Shown in pieces: positions 8,066 through 15,461 of a stretch of DNA of 44,051 bases (the first letter of the stretch is position 1; the number at the start of each line of letters is the position of its first letter). The translations under genes and the position numbers were made by a program. The notes beneath the pieces are model-generated. The model was not told the origin of the DNA. It ran no database searches and saw nothing but the letters and a program-made list of their open reading frames with translations. The DNA lies in IMG/VR virus record IMGVR_UViG_3300043466_002244, positions 1-44,051 of that record. The stretch is one strand, 5' to 3'. This stretch comes from a virus.

Positions 8066-9088
8066 ATGAATCACGATTTAACTGCAACGGCAGAATTAGA
8101 ACTTTCTGAGAATCAAATTATGTCCATTCTCAACAATTTAACAAATGATAATTTTTTGATATTGTTTAATGAACAACAAATACAAAGAAATTTATCAATT
8201 ACAGGTGAGGAACTTTTACATACAATTGACCATAGAGGAAAATCTAAGGTTTACGATGAAGGGGTTCTTAATTATACAACAGATTTAGATACATTTTCAT
8301 TTGGAAAGTCGAATCGTAAGATTATTCAAAAAAAAGTAGATGGGATATGTAAAACAATTGAAGAATATGGTATAATTGTTCCAATTATTGTGGATAAAAA
8401 ATTAGAAATTGGTGAAGGACAACATCGTGTAAAGGCACTAATGAAGTATAATGAAAATAACCCCAATAATAAAAAAGGGATTCATTTTATAGTTCGTAAA
8501 GAAATTCCGGCTAAGACAGTTAAAGTTATGAATAGAACTTTTACTAATTGGAAACCAAATGATTATTTACACTCTTATGCTGAAGATGGATTTGTTGAAT
8601 ATATCAAATTGAAAAATTTTGTTGAAAAAAATAAAGACTTCAGTATATACTTACTTTCAGCTATGTGTCAGAATGATTTGTCTGGTATCGATAGACATGG
8701 TGGGAAATCAAATATAAATCATAACACTGGTGAATCTAGTATGGATAAATTTGAACAAGGTCGATGGACAGTTGTTTATGACGACCCAAATTTGGAAAGA
8801 GCTCAACGATATGCAGATGATATTAGAAAGGTGACTAAAGTTTGTAATGTTAAATCTAAACATCTTTATTTTGCATTGTTGAACTTATTAATGAATGTCC
8901 CCAAATTTGATTTGAACAGATTCATAGATAAATTACAAGAAAACTATTTGTTTTATAACAAAGTTAAAATTCATAATAGAGAACAAGCATATGATTTTAT
9001 CGGTGAAGTTTACAATAAAAAATTGAAAAAGTCTGAAGAGTTTTTAGTAATATTAGAATACTACAACAATAAAAGAAAAAAACCATAA
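8066..9088 (+). CDS. ParB/Srx-like domain protein
   Basis: A 340-residue protein whose middle contains GIIVPIIVDKKLEIGEGQHRVKAL, here split as VPIIVDKKLEI followed by GEGQHR, the phosphate-binding signature of ParB-like nuclease/CTPase folds. The region after it (residues 140-330) is helical and unassigned. Unlike the three DGxHR proteins at 36-42 kb it has no N-terminal tag and is driven by a host-type promoter, so it probably acts in the infected cell. Roles for ParB-like phage proteins range from partition to nuclease; none can be chosen here. Confidence 0.8.
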   Translation: MNHDLTATAELELSENQIMSILNNLTNDNFLILFNEQQIQRNLSITGEELLHTIDHRGKSKVYDEGVLNYTTDLDTFSFGKSNRKIIQKKVDGICKTIEEYGIIVPIIVDKKLEIGEGQHRVKALMKYNENNPNNKKGIHFIVRKEIPAKTVKVMNRTFTNWKPNDYLHSYAEDGFVEYIKLKNFVEKNKDFSIYLLSAMCQNDLSGIDRHGGKSNINHNTGESSMDKFEQGRWTVVYDDPNLERAQRYADDIRKVTKVCNVKSKHLYFALLNLLMNVPKFDLNRFIDKLQENYLFYNKVKIHNREQAYDFIGEVYNKKLKKSEEFLVILEYYNNKRKKP

Positions 9089-9451
9089 ATGAACAAAGTT
9101 TATTTGATTGACATTGATGGGACAATATGTGAGGATATAAGAAATGAAGAATGGTATTTATACCCATTTGCACAACACTATGAAGAAAGTAGATTAATTC
9201 TAAATAAGTGGTATGATGAGGGAAATATTATAACATTCTTTACCGCCAGAGAGAGTAAAGATAGACATATTACGGAAGATTGGTTAAGATTGAAAGGATT
9301 CAAGTTCCACGGATTGATTATGGATAAACCAAGATGTAAAGATGGTCAGGTTTATCATTGGATTGATAATAGACCTGTAAGAGCAACAACTTATAAAGGT
9401 AACTGGACTGAACTTAAACAGATTTACGCTAAAATAGAAACATTTGAATAA
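9089..9451 (+). CDS. HAD-family phosphatase
   Basis: Motif I is DIDGT (Asp8, Asp10), motif II is the Thr of FFTARES, and a C-terminal WIDNRP could carry motif IV acidic residues. At 120 residues it is a cap-less HAD, like the phosphatase half of T4 polynucleotide kinase or small nucleotidases. It starts immediately after the ParB-like gene and overlaps the next ATG by one base. It probably acts on nucleotides or nucleic acid 3' phosphates, which cannot be told apart from sequence. Confidence 0.85.
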   Translation: MNKVYLIDIDGTICEDIRNEEWYLYPFAQHYEESRLILNKWYDEGNIITFFTARESKDRHITEDWLRLKGFKFHGLIMDKPRCKDGQVYHWIDNRPVRATTYKGNWTELKQIYAKIETFE

Positions 9452-9594
9452 TGGTAAAAAGATTTGTTAGATTTCCAAATGAAATGGATTTCGTTGAAAT
9501 GGAAATCAATATGGATGATTTTAATATGGTTACAGAGTTTAGTGACCAAATGTTTGGATGGTATAAAGGAACTTATATTTCAATAAAGTTATAA
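9451..9594 (+). CDS. Unknown 47-residue protein
   Basis: An ATG overlaps the previous stop (TAATG). The protein is small and Met/Asp/Phe-rich (EMDFVEMEINMDDFNMV), without cysteine or membrane segment. It is supported mainly by its tight fit between two operon genes. Confidence 0.55.
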   Translation: MVKRFVRFPNEMDFVEMEINMDDFNMVTEFSDQMFGWYKGTYISIKL

Positions 9595-9599
9595 AATTA

Positions 9600-10211
9600 G
9601 TGAGAGTATTAAATCTATATGCTGGTATAGGTGGAAATAGGAAATATTGGGAAAATGTTGATGTGACAGCGGTGGAATACAATGAAGAAATCGCAAATGT
9701 GTATCAACATTTTTTTCCTAATGACACAATTGTGGTTGGTGATGCCCACGAATACCTTGCCAAGAACTGGAGAAACTTTGATTTTATTTGGTCAAGTCCC
9801 CCCTGTCAAAGTCATAGTAAAGTTAGAATGATGGCAAGCAAAGGAGGAAGTTATGACTCCGTAATGCCTGATATGAAGTTATGGGCAGAAATCATTTTCT
9901 TACAAAACTTTACCAAGAACACAAACATCAAGTTTGTTGTTGAAAATGTTAAACCATATTATGAACCATTTGTCAAACCAACAATAAAGTTGGGGAGACA
10001 TTTGTTTTGGACAAACATTGATATCCCCGAAATTGAAATTAAAGATGGATTGACCCATAATGAGAGGGGAAGTTCCGAGAAAGGTTATTTTGATTTGAGG
10101 GAGTTTAAGTTATCCCACAGAAAAGACCAGATAATTAGAAATTGTGTTGACCCTGATGTTGGAAAATATATTTTGGATTGTGTGGTAAAACAAATTGATA
10201 TATTAACATAA
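9600..10211 (+). CDS. C5-cytosine methyltransferase-like protein, short
   Basis: Motif I is LNLYAGIGGN, motif IV is SSPPCQSHS with catalytic Cys69, and motif VI is VVENVKPYY. At 203 residues it lacks the long target-recognition region of full C5 methyltransferases, and the usual QxRxR motif VIII is not evident (GRHLFWTN is in that place). Such short forms are common in phages. The start is GTG. Either it recognises a very short target or works with a partner. Confidence 0.82.
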   Translation: MRVLNLYAGIGGNRKYWENVDVTAVEYNEEIANVYQHFFPNDTIVVGDAHEYLAKNWRNFDFIWSSPPCQSHSKVRMMASKGGSYDSVMPDMKLWAEIIFLQNFTKNTNIKFVVENVKPYYEPFVKPTIKLGRHLFWTNIDIPEIEIKDGLTHNERGSSEKGYFDLREFKLSHRKDQIIRNCVDPDVGKYILDCVVKQIDILT

Positions 10212-10229
10212 ATTAGTTAGATTGATAAA

Positions 10230-10661
10230 ATGGAATTAGTAACGACTTATATTTGTAAGACCTCAGATAATGGTGTTCACGATAATATATTCGGTGGAAC
10301 AATATTGGGGTTAATCGACCAAAGTGCTGGTGCTTATGCTGCACAGATATGTGATACACCAAGAATGGTGACAATCAAAATTGATGAATTGATTTTCAAG
10401 AACTCCGTTAAGGTTGGTAATATTATTAAGTTCTATGCCACAGTTAAAGAGTTTGGTACAAGTTCCGTAACTTTATATATGGAAGTTAGAAAACATAATG
10501 TTTATACTGGTCATCAAGATGTGGTGGTATCAACCAATATCAAATTTGTAAGAATTGATGAAGAAGGTAGAGCCATCCCAATCTCTGAACGAGTTAAAAC
10601 AAGATACTACAACAGAATGGAACAATATGGTAAAGGACTATTAAACCCTGAAGAAAAATAA
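10230..10661 (+). CDS. Hotdog-fold acyl-CoA thioesterase-like protein
   Basis: The sequence NIFGGTILGLIDQSAGAYA (residues 20-38) is the hotdog helix with the catalytic-type Asp, and the flanking strands (MVTIKIDELIFKNSVKVGNIIKFYATV) match the acyl-CoA thioesterase family. The length of 143 residues is one hotdog domain. It is cytosolic and would hydrolyse acyl-CoA. Its place between a methyltransferase and ThyA is unusual for a phage. It could alter host lipid synthesis, or use the fold for another thioester. Confidence 0.85.
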   Translation: MELVTTYICKTSDNGVHDNIFGGTILGLIDQSAGAYAAQICDTPRMVTIKIDELIFKNSVKVGNIIKFYATVKEFGTSSVTLYMEVRKHNVYTGHQDVVVSTNIKFVRIDEEGRAIPISERVKTRYYNRMEQYGKGLLNPEEK

Positions 10662-10666
10662 TATAT

Positions 10667-11791
10667 ATGAATAAATTAGATAAAGATTATCAAGAACTCC
10701 TATTGGATATAATGACAAATGGGGTAACAAAAAATGATAGAACTGGTACAGGAACAATATCAGTATTCGGTCGCCAGATAAGACATAAAATGTCAGATGG
10801 ATTTCCAGTACTAACAACCAAGAAAATGTATTTCAAGGGAATTGTGACTGAATTGATTTGGTTTTTAAGGGGTGATACAAACATCAAATACCTTGTTGAT
10901 AATGATTGTCATATTTGGGATGGTGATGCTTATAAGCGGTATATTATGTTACCAAAAAAATTATCTGAAGTTGTTTCTGATGGTGAAAAATTTAATGGTA
11001 GAAATTTAACAAAAGAAGAATTCATTAACAAAATCAAAACAGATAATGAGTTTGCTAAGAAGTGGGGTGAATTGGGAAAAATATATGGAAGACAATGGCG
11101 AAGATGGACTAAAAAGAAAATGTATCTATCAACTGATGGTTCATACGAAAACATTTATGATGATGCAGACCAAACAGTTATTGACCAAATAGTAATCCTC
11201 ATTAACGAACTCAAAACAAATCCAGACTCAAGACGACTAATGGTTTCAGCTTGGAATGTGGGTGAATTAGACCAAATGGTACTTCCACCTTGTCATTATG
11301 GATTTCAAGTTTATACAAGAGAATTGAGTGAAGATGAAAGAAATGAAATTAGAGATATGCAATACTTGAAGAATAACTTACATCAAGCACTAAAAGGAAG
11401 TGATACTAAAATTGATTGGGAAAATATCCCAACCAGAGCAATCTCTTTAATGTATAATGCCAGAAGCCAAGATGTACCACTCGGAACTCCATTCAATATA
11501 TCTTCATACGCATTGTTGTTGGTGATATTGGGTAAAATGGTTAATATGATTCCTGATGAGTTAATTGCTAATATGGGAGATTGTCATATTTATTCAAATC
11601 AAATTGATGGAGTTAAGGAACAACTAACAAGAGAACCATATCAATTACCAACATTGAAGATTAATTCAGGTAATGAAAATTGGCATCTATTGGAATTGGA
11701 TGAAGTATTGAATACATTAGACCCAAGTATAACATTCAAGTTAGAAAATTACCAATCACACCCAATCATAAAATTACCATTATCTAATTAA
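10667..11791 (+). CDS. thyA: Thymidylate synthase
   Basis: It converts dUMP to dTMP with methylene-tetrahydrofolate. Key motifs are NDRTGTGTISVFG near the N-terminus, GRQWRRW, SRRLMVSAWN and the catalytic LPPCHYGFQVY with Cys209. At 374 residues it is about 110 longer than the E. coli enzyme. Extra segments lie at about residues 90-130 and 220-260 (ELSEDERNEIRDMQYLK). The C-terminus ends HPIIKLPLSN rather than the common APVAV-like tail. It fits with thioredoxin and glutaredoxin in boosting dNTP supply. Confidence 0.96.
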   Translation: MNKLDKDYQELLLDIMTNGVTKNDRTGTGTISVFGRQIRHKMSDGFPVLTTKKMYFKGIVTELIWFLRGDTNIKYLVDNDCHIWDGDAYKRYIMLPKKLSEVVSDGEKFNGRNLTKEEFINKIKTDNEFAKKWGELGKIYGRQWRRWTKKKMYLSTDGSYENIYDDADQTVIDQIVILINELKTNPDSRRLMVSAWNVGELDQMVLPPCHYGFQVYTRELSEDERNEIRDMQYLKNNLHQALKGSDTKIDWENIPTRAISLMYNARSQDVPLGTPFNISSYALLLVILGKMVNMIPDELIANMGDCHIYSNQIDGVKEQLTREPYQLPTLKINSGNENWHLLELDEVLNTLDPSITFKLENYQSHPIIKLPLSN

Positions 11792-11792
11792 T

Positions 11793-12188
11793 ATGACACT
11801 AGACAATTTAAGATTGTTAATTAAAGATGTTTTTGATAATTCAACAGACATCAAAGAAATTGAAAGTTCCATATTTTCGTTAATACGATTATACGAGATG
11901 ACCGATAAAACTGAATCAACTTTCATCAAAGACAGATACGACCACAAGATACCTGAAAAAGTTCCATATCATACAATATGTGGATGTAATCCAGAAAATG
12001 GTGGTAATGGTATTTGTGGTTGTACGATTGGGAGTGTTATGGAACTAATGCAAAAAAAATATGAAGGGACAATTAAATCAAATACAACAACATATTCTGA
12101 TGCTTTAAGTTGCGGTTTTGGTATCTGTAATTGTACATCAGAAGACAACTATACCTATTGTTTAACTTCAACTAAAACAACAATATAA
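11793..12188 (+). CDS. Cys-rich unknown protein
   Basis: A 131-residue protein with a helical N-terminus and a Cys-rich second half (ICGCNPENGGNGICGC, then CGFGICNC), eight cysteines that could bind one or two zinc ions or an iron-sulfur cluster. It begins one base after the ThyA stop. No family recognised. Confidence 0.7.
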   Translation: MTLDNLRLLIKDVFDNSTDIKEIESSIFSLIRLYEMTDKTESTFIKDRYDHKIPEKVPYHTICGCNPENGGNGICGCTIGSVMELMQKKYEGTIKSNTTTYSDALSCGFGICNCTSEDNYTYCLTSTKTTI

Positions 12189-12189
12189 T

Positions 12190-12417
12190 ATGGAATACAG
12201 AATTGTAAAAGTTGAAACACCTCAAATAACGAAGAATTATGAGGCTAAAATAGATTTTATACCTGAAGTATACTTTGTAACAAGATATGAAATAGAAAAG
12301 AAAATATTTTTCTTTATGCCGTGGATAAACACTAATTATCAATTTATAACTCTTGAAGAGGCTACATCATATGTTGATTGGTTCAAAAGAAAAAAAATTA
12401 GAACAATTATCAAATAA
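12190..12417 (+). CDS. Unknown 75-residue protein
   Basis: A small basic protein with aromatic-rich beta segments (EVYFVTRYEIEKKIFFFMPW) and a basic C-terminus. Its last codons lie in a 30-base sequence that recurs exactly at 13063-13092. The stop overlaps the next ATG by one base. Confidence 0.6.
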   Translation: MEYRIVKVETPQITKNYEAKIDFIPEVYFVTRYEIEKKIFFFMPWINTNYQFITLEEATSYVDWFKRKKIRTIIK

Positions 12418-12419
12418 TG
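12390..12419 (+). repeat. 30-bp direct repeat, copy 1
   Basis: An exact copy occurs at 13063-13092. Each copy ends with the ATG of a different small gene (12417 and 13090), so the repeat carries the translation start region. Confidence 0.9.
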
Positions 12420-12515
12420 GAAAACAACATACCACCCCAAGATATGGCACAAGAGCTCTTCCATCGTTTCAATAAGGAAGGGCTTCACGATTTAATAACC
12501 ACAGAAAACAATTAA
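12417..12515 (+). CDS. Short paralogue of the 81-residue gene at 13289
   Basis: It encodes 32 residues starting MENNIPPQDMAQELF, nearly identical in DNA and protein to the start of the gene at 13289, then diverges and stops. It looks like a truncated duplicate. The start is supported by overlap with the upstream stop, but it may not be functional. Confidence 0.5.
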   Translation: MENNIPPQDMAQELFHRFNKEGLHDLITTENN

Positions 12516-12518
12516 ATT

Positions 12519-12719
12519 ATGGAAGAAAATTTAAAAAAACTTACTAATAATTGTAGTGTTTGTGATTCTGATAAAATCAGATATGAAACTGTAACTTTTC
12601 GCAATCTAGTTATTCAATTAATAGCTGGTAAAACCGTTATAAGTTCAACATATCAAGATATTGAATATAAGATTTGCGTTAAATGTGGTGATAGACGTAC
12701 AAATTTTTTTACATATTAA
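12519..12719 (+). CDS. Zinc-ribbon-like protein, 66 residues
   Basis: Two CxxC pairs (CSVCDSDK near residue 12 and CVKCGD near 54) are separated by a beta-rich stretch, as in small zinc ribbons. It is probably nucleic-acid or protein binding. It lies in the cluster of small accessory genes. Confidence 0.7.
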   Translation: MEENLKKLTNNCSVCDSDKIRYETVTFRNLVIQLIAGKTVISSTYQDIEYKICVKCGDRRTNFFTY

Positions 12720-12829
12720 AAATAAAATCATAAAAAGAGAAAGTTTTAAAGAGTTTCAAGAAAGATTGTGCTGAACAAAAACTTAATTGGAGAAGACAAA
12801 TAGTTAATATTAATTAAAAACAATACATT
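12720..12829 (+). other. Non-coding gap with coding debris
   Basis: No start codon leads a usable frame here. Fragments read like the ends of lost genes (ESFKEFQERLC then stop; in another frame CAEQKLNWRRQIVNIN then stop). This fits decay of a small gene. Confidence 0.4.
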
Positions 12830-13009
12830 ATGAAAAATTTAGAAAGAAAAAAACTGGAAAGTTTATTAAACAGTAGAATTGATGAGGTTAATATTATACC
12901 AATTTATAAAGATGAAAATAAAACTGAAGTTGAAGAAGTTGAATGTGAAATTAAATTTAAAACAAATATTCAATATATAGAACAATTGTTGGATATTTGT
13001 AAACCCTAA
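12830..13009 (+). CDS. Unknown 59-residue protein
   Basis: It starts MKNLERKKLESLLNSRIDEV, is acidic (EVEEVECEIKF) and mostly helical, with two cysteines. It is supported only by an intact frame and plausible composition. Confidence 0.5.
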   Translation: MKNLERKKLESLLNSRIDEVNIIPIYKDENKTEVEEVECEIKFKTNIQYIEQLLDICKP

Positions 13010-13062
13010 TAGTTTTGATACCCAATAGTTCAGAAATTTATGGTATTATTAATGAATTTTAT
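13010..13062 (+). pseudogene. Probable gene remnant
   Basis: A short frame reads VLIPNSSEIYGIINEFYKKN and stops inside the repeat. It has no ATG at its head and looks like the last piece of a decayed gene. Confidence 0.35.
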
Positions 13063-13092
13063 AAAAAAAATTAGAACAATTATCAAATAATG
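13063..13092 (+). repeat. 30-bp direct repeat, copy 2
   Basis: Exact match to 12390-12419. It lies just upstream of, and includes, the ATG of the small membrane protein gene. Confidence 0.9.
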
Positions 13093-13236
13093 TGTAACAA
13101 AATTAAAAAGTGGCTTGACAAAGGTGAAGGAGGACAATTTTATGAACCTTATGTAACAAATGGGGATGTTATTATATTAATGATGTTAACTATGATAGTA
13201 AGTGTTATGATAATATTGGGGTGTCTGATTGTATAG
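13090..13236 (+). CDS. Small single-span membrane protein, 48 residues
   Basis: A polar N-terminus (MCNKIKKWLDKGEGGQF) leads to a hydrophobic stretch from about residue 27 to the end (VIILMMLTMIVSVMIILG), long enough to cross the membrane once. Its small size and tail anchor resemble phage accessory membrane peptides. Function unknown. Confidence 0.55.
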   Translation: MCNKIKKWLDKGEGGQFYEPYVTNGDVIILMMLTMIVSVMIILGCLIV

Positions 13237-13288
13237 CACAACCCAGTAATATATCCAAGAACAATATCAACAAATACAACTATATAAA

Positions 13289-13534
13289 ATGGAAAACAAC
13301 ATCCCACCCCAAGATATGGCACAAGAGCTCTTCCACACCTTTAATAAGGAAGGACTACACCAGATATCCTCTGTAATTAATCGTCATATTAGAAAAGAAT
13401 TAATCAAGCAGTGTGTGTTGTTATCAATTAACCTTCACTTGGATGAATTATCCAAAATGCAACTAATATTCTCAGATAGAGAATTACATTACAAATATTG
13501 GGAAGAAGTTAAATTAGAAGTAAAAAAAATATAA
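13289..13534 (+). CDS. Unknown helical 81-residue protein
   Basis: It starts MENNIPPQDMAQELF, is largely helical and has a central His/Arg-rich part (INRHIRKELIKQC). A 32-residue copy of its start lies at 12417. It is followed after one base by the WDGH-type gene. Confidence 0.65.
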   Translation: MENNIPPQDMAQELFHTFNKEGLHQISSVINRHIRKELIKQCVLLSINLHLDELSKMQLIFSDRELHYKYWEEVKLEVKKI

Positions 13535-13535
13535 T

Positions 13536-14042
13536 ATGGAAAAGAAACAAACAGCAGTTGAATATCTATATAAAAATTTATTAGATAATCCTTTATCAAA
13601 TGAAGATGTTATATATAACATTAGAGTATTTGAAAAAGCCAAAGAAATGGAAAAGGAACAATCCACCATTACAGAAGACACCTCTGATGGATACCATACC
13701 TTCAAGGAACTCTATGAGTTTAGAAAAGTATATAATGCAACACTATTCAATGAATGGGGAAAACAAATGCAAGAATATCTAAAATGGGAAAGTGAAGATT
13801 GGCAAATACTTAATTTACCAAAGTATGATGTTCATAAAAGTTGGAGACATAATGATGGTGAATTATGTTTTGGTGGTGGATGGTTTATAGTAGTGGCAAA
13901 CTTACCATCAGGACAAATCAGTAATCATTATCAAGCTCACGATTGGGATTTATTTGATATACCAGTATATGAAAAGGCCAAATATCCTTTTGATGGGCAT
14001 ACCTCAAAAGATGTATTAGATAGATTAATTAAACTTAAATAA
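13536..14042 (+). CDS. WDGH-type phage protein
   Basis: Residues 1-40 are a helical module (TAVEYLYKNLL...EKAKEMEKEQ) common at the front of small Bacteroidota-phage proteins. The C-terminal part contains DGYHTFKELYEFR, then WRHNDGELCFGGGWFIV and DWDLFDIP...FDGHTSKDVLDRL. This is the pattern of a widespread phage family with a conserved W-D-G-H core and unknown function. The next gene shares the N-terminal module, so the two come from domain shuffling. Confidence 0.8.
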   Translation: MEKKQTAVEYLYKNLLDNPLSNEDVIYNIRVFEKAKEMEKEQSTITEDTSDGYHTFKELYEFRKVYNATLFNEWGKQMQEYLKWESEDWQILNLPKYDVHKSWRHNDGELCFGGGWFIVVANLPSGQISNHYQAHDWDLFDIPVYEKAKYPFDGHTSKDVLDRLIKLK

Positions 14043-14043
14043 A

Positions 14044-14253
14044 ATGATAAAGACCGGAGCAGTATATTTTTTATACAGATTTTTCAATGATAATCCTGAA
14101 GCAACAATAGAAGAAGGATATGAGGTATATAAACAAGCCTTAGAAATGGAAAATAAAATTAATCAAGAGTATTATAACCAAGGTGCTCAAGATTGTAAAA
14201 ATACCTTTGAAAAAATAATCAGTGATGTAACAGGGAATATACCAAATCTTTGA
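14044..14253 (+). CDS. Unknown 69-residue protein with shared N-terminal module
   Basis: It starts with GAVYFLYRFFNDNPEA...YKQALEMENK, the same helical module as the preceding protein, and continues EYYNQGAQDCKNTFEKI, a pattern seen in many small phage proteins. No catalytic motif. Confidence 0.7.
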   Translation: MIKTGAVYFLYRFFNDNPEATIEEGYEVYKQALEMENKINQEYYNQGAQDCKNTFEKIISDVTGNIPNL

Positions 14254-14256
14254 TAA

Positions 14257-14508
14257 ATGAAAACCTATATCCACGTCAATCAACATCACATCCGTTCCAA
14301 TAAAACAAAAGGAACAAATCTACCTGTCATAACCGTAAAACAAGGTAAGAAGAACACCTATTGTAATGAAGTTGAGATATTAGGTCCAAGTAAAGTTATA
14401 TATGGTGGTGAAGGATGTGAGGCAAAACCACTATTATCTTGTGGTGCAAGAGTGGTTATTATTACGGAAAGTGAAGTTAGAATAATAGATGGACAACCCC
14501 CTTTATAA
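14257..14508 (+). CDS. Conserved small phage-type protein
   Basis: An 83-residue protein of short beta strands (YIHVNQHHIRSN, PVITVKQGKKNTYCNEV, ARVVIITESEVRII). The layout resembles small proteins seen next to methyltransferases and accessory genes in Bacteroidota phages. Probably a small beta-barrel; function unknown. Confidence 0.7.
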   Translation: MKTYIHVNQHHIRSNKTKGTNLPVITVKQGKKNTYCNEVEILGPSKVIYGGEGCEAKPLLSCGARVVIITESEVRIIDGQPPL

Positions 14509-14546
14509 TCTCCAAAAAAATACCTACAATTATAGAAAATCAAATA

Positions 14547-15413
14547 ATGGAAAATAATATAGAACAATTTGTAAATAAAATAATAAATGGGGATTGTATT
14601 GAGGTTATGTCTACCTTCCCCGAAAATAGTATTGACCAAGTTATCACATCACCTCCATATAATGTTAATATCTCTTATGACACATACAATGATGGTTTAA
14701 CTATGGAACAATATTGGGAATGGACTGAAAAGTGGTTGACCCAAGCATTCAGAGTATTGAAAGAGGATGGAAGATTATCTTTGAACATTCCTTATGAAAT
14801 CAATACACAAGATAGAGGTGGAAGAGTTTTTATGGTTGCTGAGTTTTGGATGTTAATGAAGAAAGTTGGATTCCAATTCTTTGGTGTTGTTGACTTGGAA
14901 GAACAATCCCCACATAGAAGTAAAACTACAGCATGGGGTTCTTGGATGAGTAGTTCTAGTCCTTATATCTACAATCCAAAAGAATGTGTAATATTGGCAT
15001 ATAAGAAATTTCATAAGAAACAAACCAAAGGACAACCACAATGGACAGGAACACCAGTTGTCCAAGAAGATGGTAAAACCAAAATGACTTATCTTGATGA
15101 AGATAAGAAAGAGTTTATGGAATTGGTTTATGGTCAATGGAGTTACTTTGCAGATACCAAGACATTAACGAAAGCCACGTTCAGCATGGATATTCCAACA
15201 AAAGCGATAAAGATTTTGACATATAAAAACGATATTGTCTTAGACCCATTCTGTGGTAGTGCAACAACAATGGTTGCCGCTGAGATATTAGATAGAAGAT
15301 GGGTTGGGATAGAATTAAGTCCAAATTATACAAAGATTGGAACTGATAGGGTTCAAGCCTTTGTGGATAACAAGAAACAAATGAAAATAGAATTTGAAGA
15401 AGGAGCTGAATAA
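14547..15413 (+). CDS. Beta-class DNA amino-methyltransferase
   Basis: The catalytic motif TSPPYN (residues 34-39) comes first and the SAM-binding DPFCGSATT (233-241) near the C-terminus, the beta-class order. It adds a methyl group to adenine N6 or cytosine N4; TSPPYN occurs in both. The 288-residue length is normal. The middle (residues 60-220) holds the target-recognition region. No restriction gene is nearby. A weak terminator overlaps its last codons. Confidence 0.92.
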   Translation: MENNIEQFVNKIINGDCIEVMSTFPENSIDQVITSPPYNVNISYDTYNDGLTMEQYWEWTEKWLTQAFRVLKEDGRLSLNIPYEINTQDRGGRVFMVAEFWMLMKKVGFQFFGVVDLEEQSPHRSKTTAWGSWMSSSSPYIYNPKECVILAYKKFHKKQTKGQPQWTGTPVVQEDGKTKMTYLDEDKKEFMELVYGQWSYFADTKTLTKATFSMDIPTKAIKILTYKNDIVLDPFCGSATTMVAAEILDRRWVGIELSPNYTKIGTDRVQAFVDNKKQMKIEFEEGAE

Positions 15414-15427
15414 GTTCCTTTTTTTGT
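15400..15427 (+). terminator. Weak terminator-like hairpin
   Basis: AAGGA (15400-15404) pairs with TCCTT (15416-15420), followed by a T-run. The short stem overlaps the end of the methyltransferase gene. Confidence 0.5.
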
Positions 15428-15435
15428 TTAAGGGG

Positions 15436-15444
15436 GATATTTAT
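15436..15444 (+). promoter_or_regulatory. Late-promoter-like box (GATATTTAT)
   Basis: An exact consensus match 17 bases before the ATG of the tagged DHH gene and just after a terminator. Confidence 0.6.
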
Positions 15445-15461
15445 GAAGAAAACATTTTTTA

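Noticed and set aside
12417-13534. Adjacent small genes could be a toxin-antitoxin pair.
   Set aside because: No toxin or antitoxin fold or motif can be recognised, and the arrangement is better explained by duplication and decay.
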